Below are positions 4,665 through 5,361 of a stretch of 5,361 nt of DNA, one piece after another. Both the position numbers and the translations under genes were made by a program. The notes under the pieces are model-generated. The model was not told the DNA's origin. It saw only the letters and a list, made by a program, of their open reading frames with translations, and did not search any database. This DNA comes from Candidatus Woesearchaeota archaeon (GTDB lineage Archaea; Nanobdellota; Nanobdellia; Woesearchaeales; 21-14-0-10-32-9): assembly GCA_003562145.1 (NCBI GenBank), contig PWWA01000099.1:1-5361 (forward strand), in the 5' to 3' direction. Numbering within the stretch: position 1 is the stretch's first letter; the number at the start of each line of letters is the position of its first letter.

Positions 4665-5361
4665 TTACTTGAATAAGCTTAGCATTTCCCTCTCTAATTC
4701 ATGCATTTTTCCTGGTATGATTAATGAGTGCATGGGTTCCCCGAAGTCAAAGCGTTCTATCACTTCAAGGCTGCCAGCTTTTATTAATTGATTTTCTTTG
4801 CCTAGCCTCGCAATCCCTATTATTAGTAAGTCGTTGTTAATTACGCCTTCTTTCTTTTTTTCTTCTAATTTTTTCAGGATTTTGATTGCTTCTTTTATCG
4901 TCATGTACCTAGGTGGCTCAGGCTTGTTTATGCCTCTCTTCAGGTTTTCCTTGCTTGGCTCTGCCGTCTTGATATCCAATAAGCATAATGTGTGCAATCC
5001 TCTTTCTTTGTTTTCCTTTATTGCGTTGTAAGGGGTTTCCGGGAGCCAATCATCATCGAAGACTATGCTTGTGGTCTTCCCGAAATTGTATAACTGCAGT
5101 CCTGTTATGCTTACCGCGTTCATAATAGAAGCATTATTCAAAACCTTTACTTCTACGCCTTCTTTCCTAGCGCGCAGGTATAAATCTGTGTGGGTTGTAG
5201 CTGAAAATACGTCTCCAGATACTAAGAAGCATGCATCCCCTTTCTTTCCTGCTTCAACGATTTTTTCAGCTTCCTTTTCCACTAAGTTCCTATCCGCACC
5301 GATTATTTTCTTCCCGTAAAATCCTTCTAGTTTTTCTATGCTTGCTGGTGGGATACTCGTA
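4665..5361 (-). CDS. dphB: Diphthine synthase DphB (Dph5 family), 5' end cut by window
   Basis: DphB is the S-adenosylmethionine-dependent methyltransferase of diphthamide synthesis. It methylates the modified histidine precursor on translation elongation factor 2, a modification found in archaea and eukaryotes. The window holds 231 codons to the TAA at 4665. The reading frame continues open to the right edge, so the GTG at 5282 is an internal valine and about 25-35 N-terminal residues are missing relative to the usual ~260. Recognisable family segments, numbered within the fragment, are VSGDVFSATTHTDL (47-60), NNASIMNAVSITGLQLYNFG (75-94), NAIKENKERGLHTLCLLDIK (112-131), RYMTIKEAI (151-159) and FGEPMHSLIIPGKMH (206-220). 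The SGDVFSATTHTDL segment resembles the eukaryotic GDPFGATTHTDL more than the Pyrococcus PGDPLVATTH. It is the first gene of the minus-strand run visible here. Confidence 0.96.
   Translation of the reverse strand, partial: TSIPPASIEKLEGFYGKKIIGADRNLVEKEAEKIVEAGKKGDACFLVSGDVFSATTHTDLYLRARKEGVEVKVLNNASIMNAVSITGLQLYNFGKTTSIVFDDDWLPETPYNAIKENKERGLHTLCLLDIKTAEPSKENLKRGINKPEPPRYMTIKEAIKILKKLEEKKKEGVINNDLLIIGIARLGKENQLIKAGSLEVIERFDFGEPMHSLIIPGKMHELEREMLSLFK

Noticed and set aside
5280..5282. GTG at 5282 as the dphB start
   Set aside because: The frame stays open to the window edge and the upstream residues (EKLEGFYGKKIIGADRN) match the DphB family, so this is an internal valine.

Overview
The window reads as a compact stretch of an archaeal chromosome. 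The evidence is a diphthine synthase of the archaeal/eukaryotic diphthamide pathway, an archaeal-type secF-secD pair in that order, A/T-rich TATA boxes about 25 bases ahead of start codons that lack leaders, and T-run terminators without long hairpins. The short intergenic spaces, the small proteins and the sequon-rich SecD suggest a DPANN-like lineage (Woesearchaeota/Pacearchaeota type). That placement is inference, since no rRNA or other phylogenetic marker is present.

Layout. At the left edge (1-112) lies what is probably the 3' end of a plus-strand gene, with the frame uncertain. It is followed at 135-278 by a 47-residue plus-strand gene for a Cys/His metal-binding protein. Everything else is on the minus strand. 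Read in the direction of transcription (right to left), the order is: the 3' part of dphB (cut by the right edge), secF, secD (4-base ATGA overlap), a tRNA-Val(GAC) gene whose first base directly follows the secD stop codon, a DUF5654-like two-helix membrane protein, a two-helix membrane protein with a possible PH-like domain, and an ITPase/HAM1-family XTP/dITP diphosphatase joined to it by another ATGA overlap. The diphosphatase gene converges on the small zinc-protein gene, with a hairpin plus T7 terminator between them.

Function. SecF and SecD form the membrane accessory complex of the Sec translocon. The SecD here carries a PDZ-like segment and a cluster of N-glycosylation sequons in its outside domain. 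DphB modifies translation elongation factor 2, the tRNA serves translation, and the diphosphatase cleans the nucleotide pool. The neighbourhood is mostly housekeeping.

Most notable points: the small Cys/His gene; a tRNA-Val with C instead of U at position 33; zero spacing between the secD stop codon and the tRNA; the PDZ-like and sequon-rich SecD; a His-to-Met change in the base-recognition motif of the diphosphatase; and promoters in which a T-run lies between TATA box and start codon. I see no mobile element, CRISPR array or obvious new defence system.
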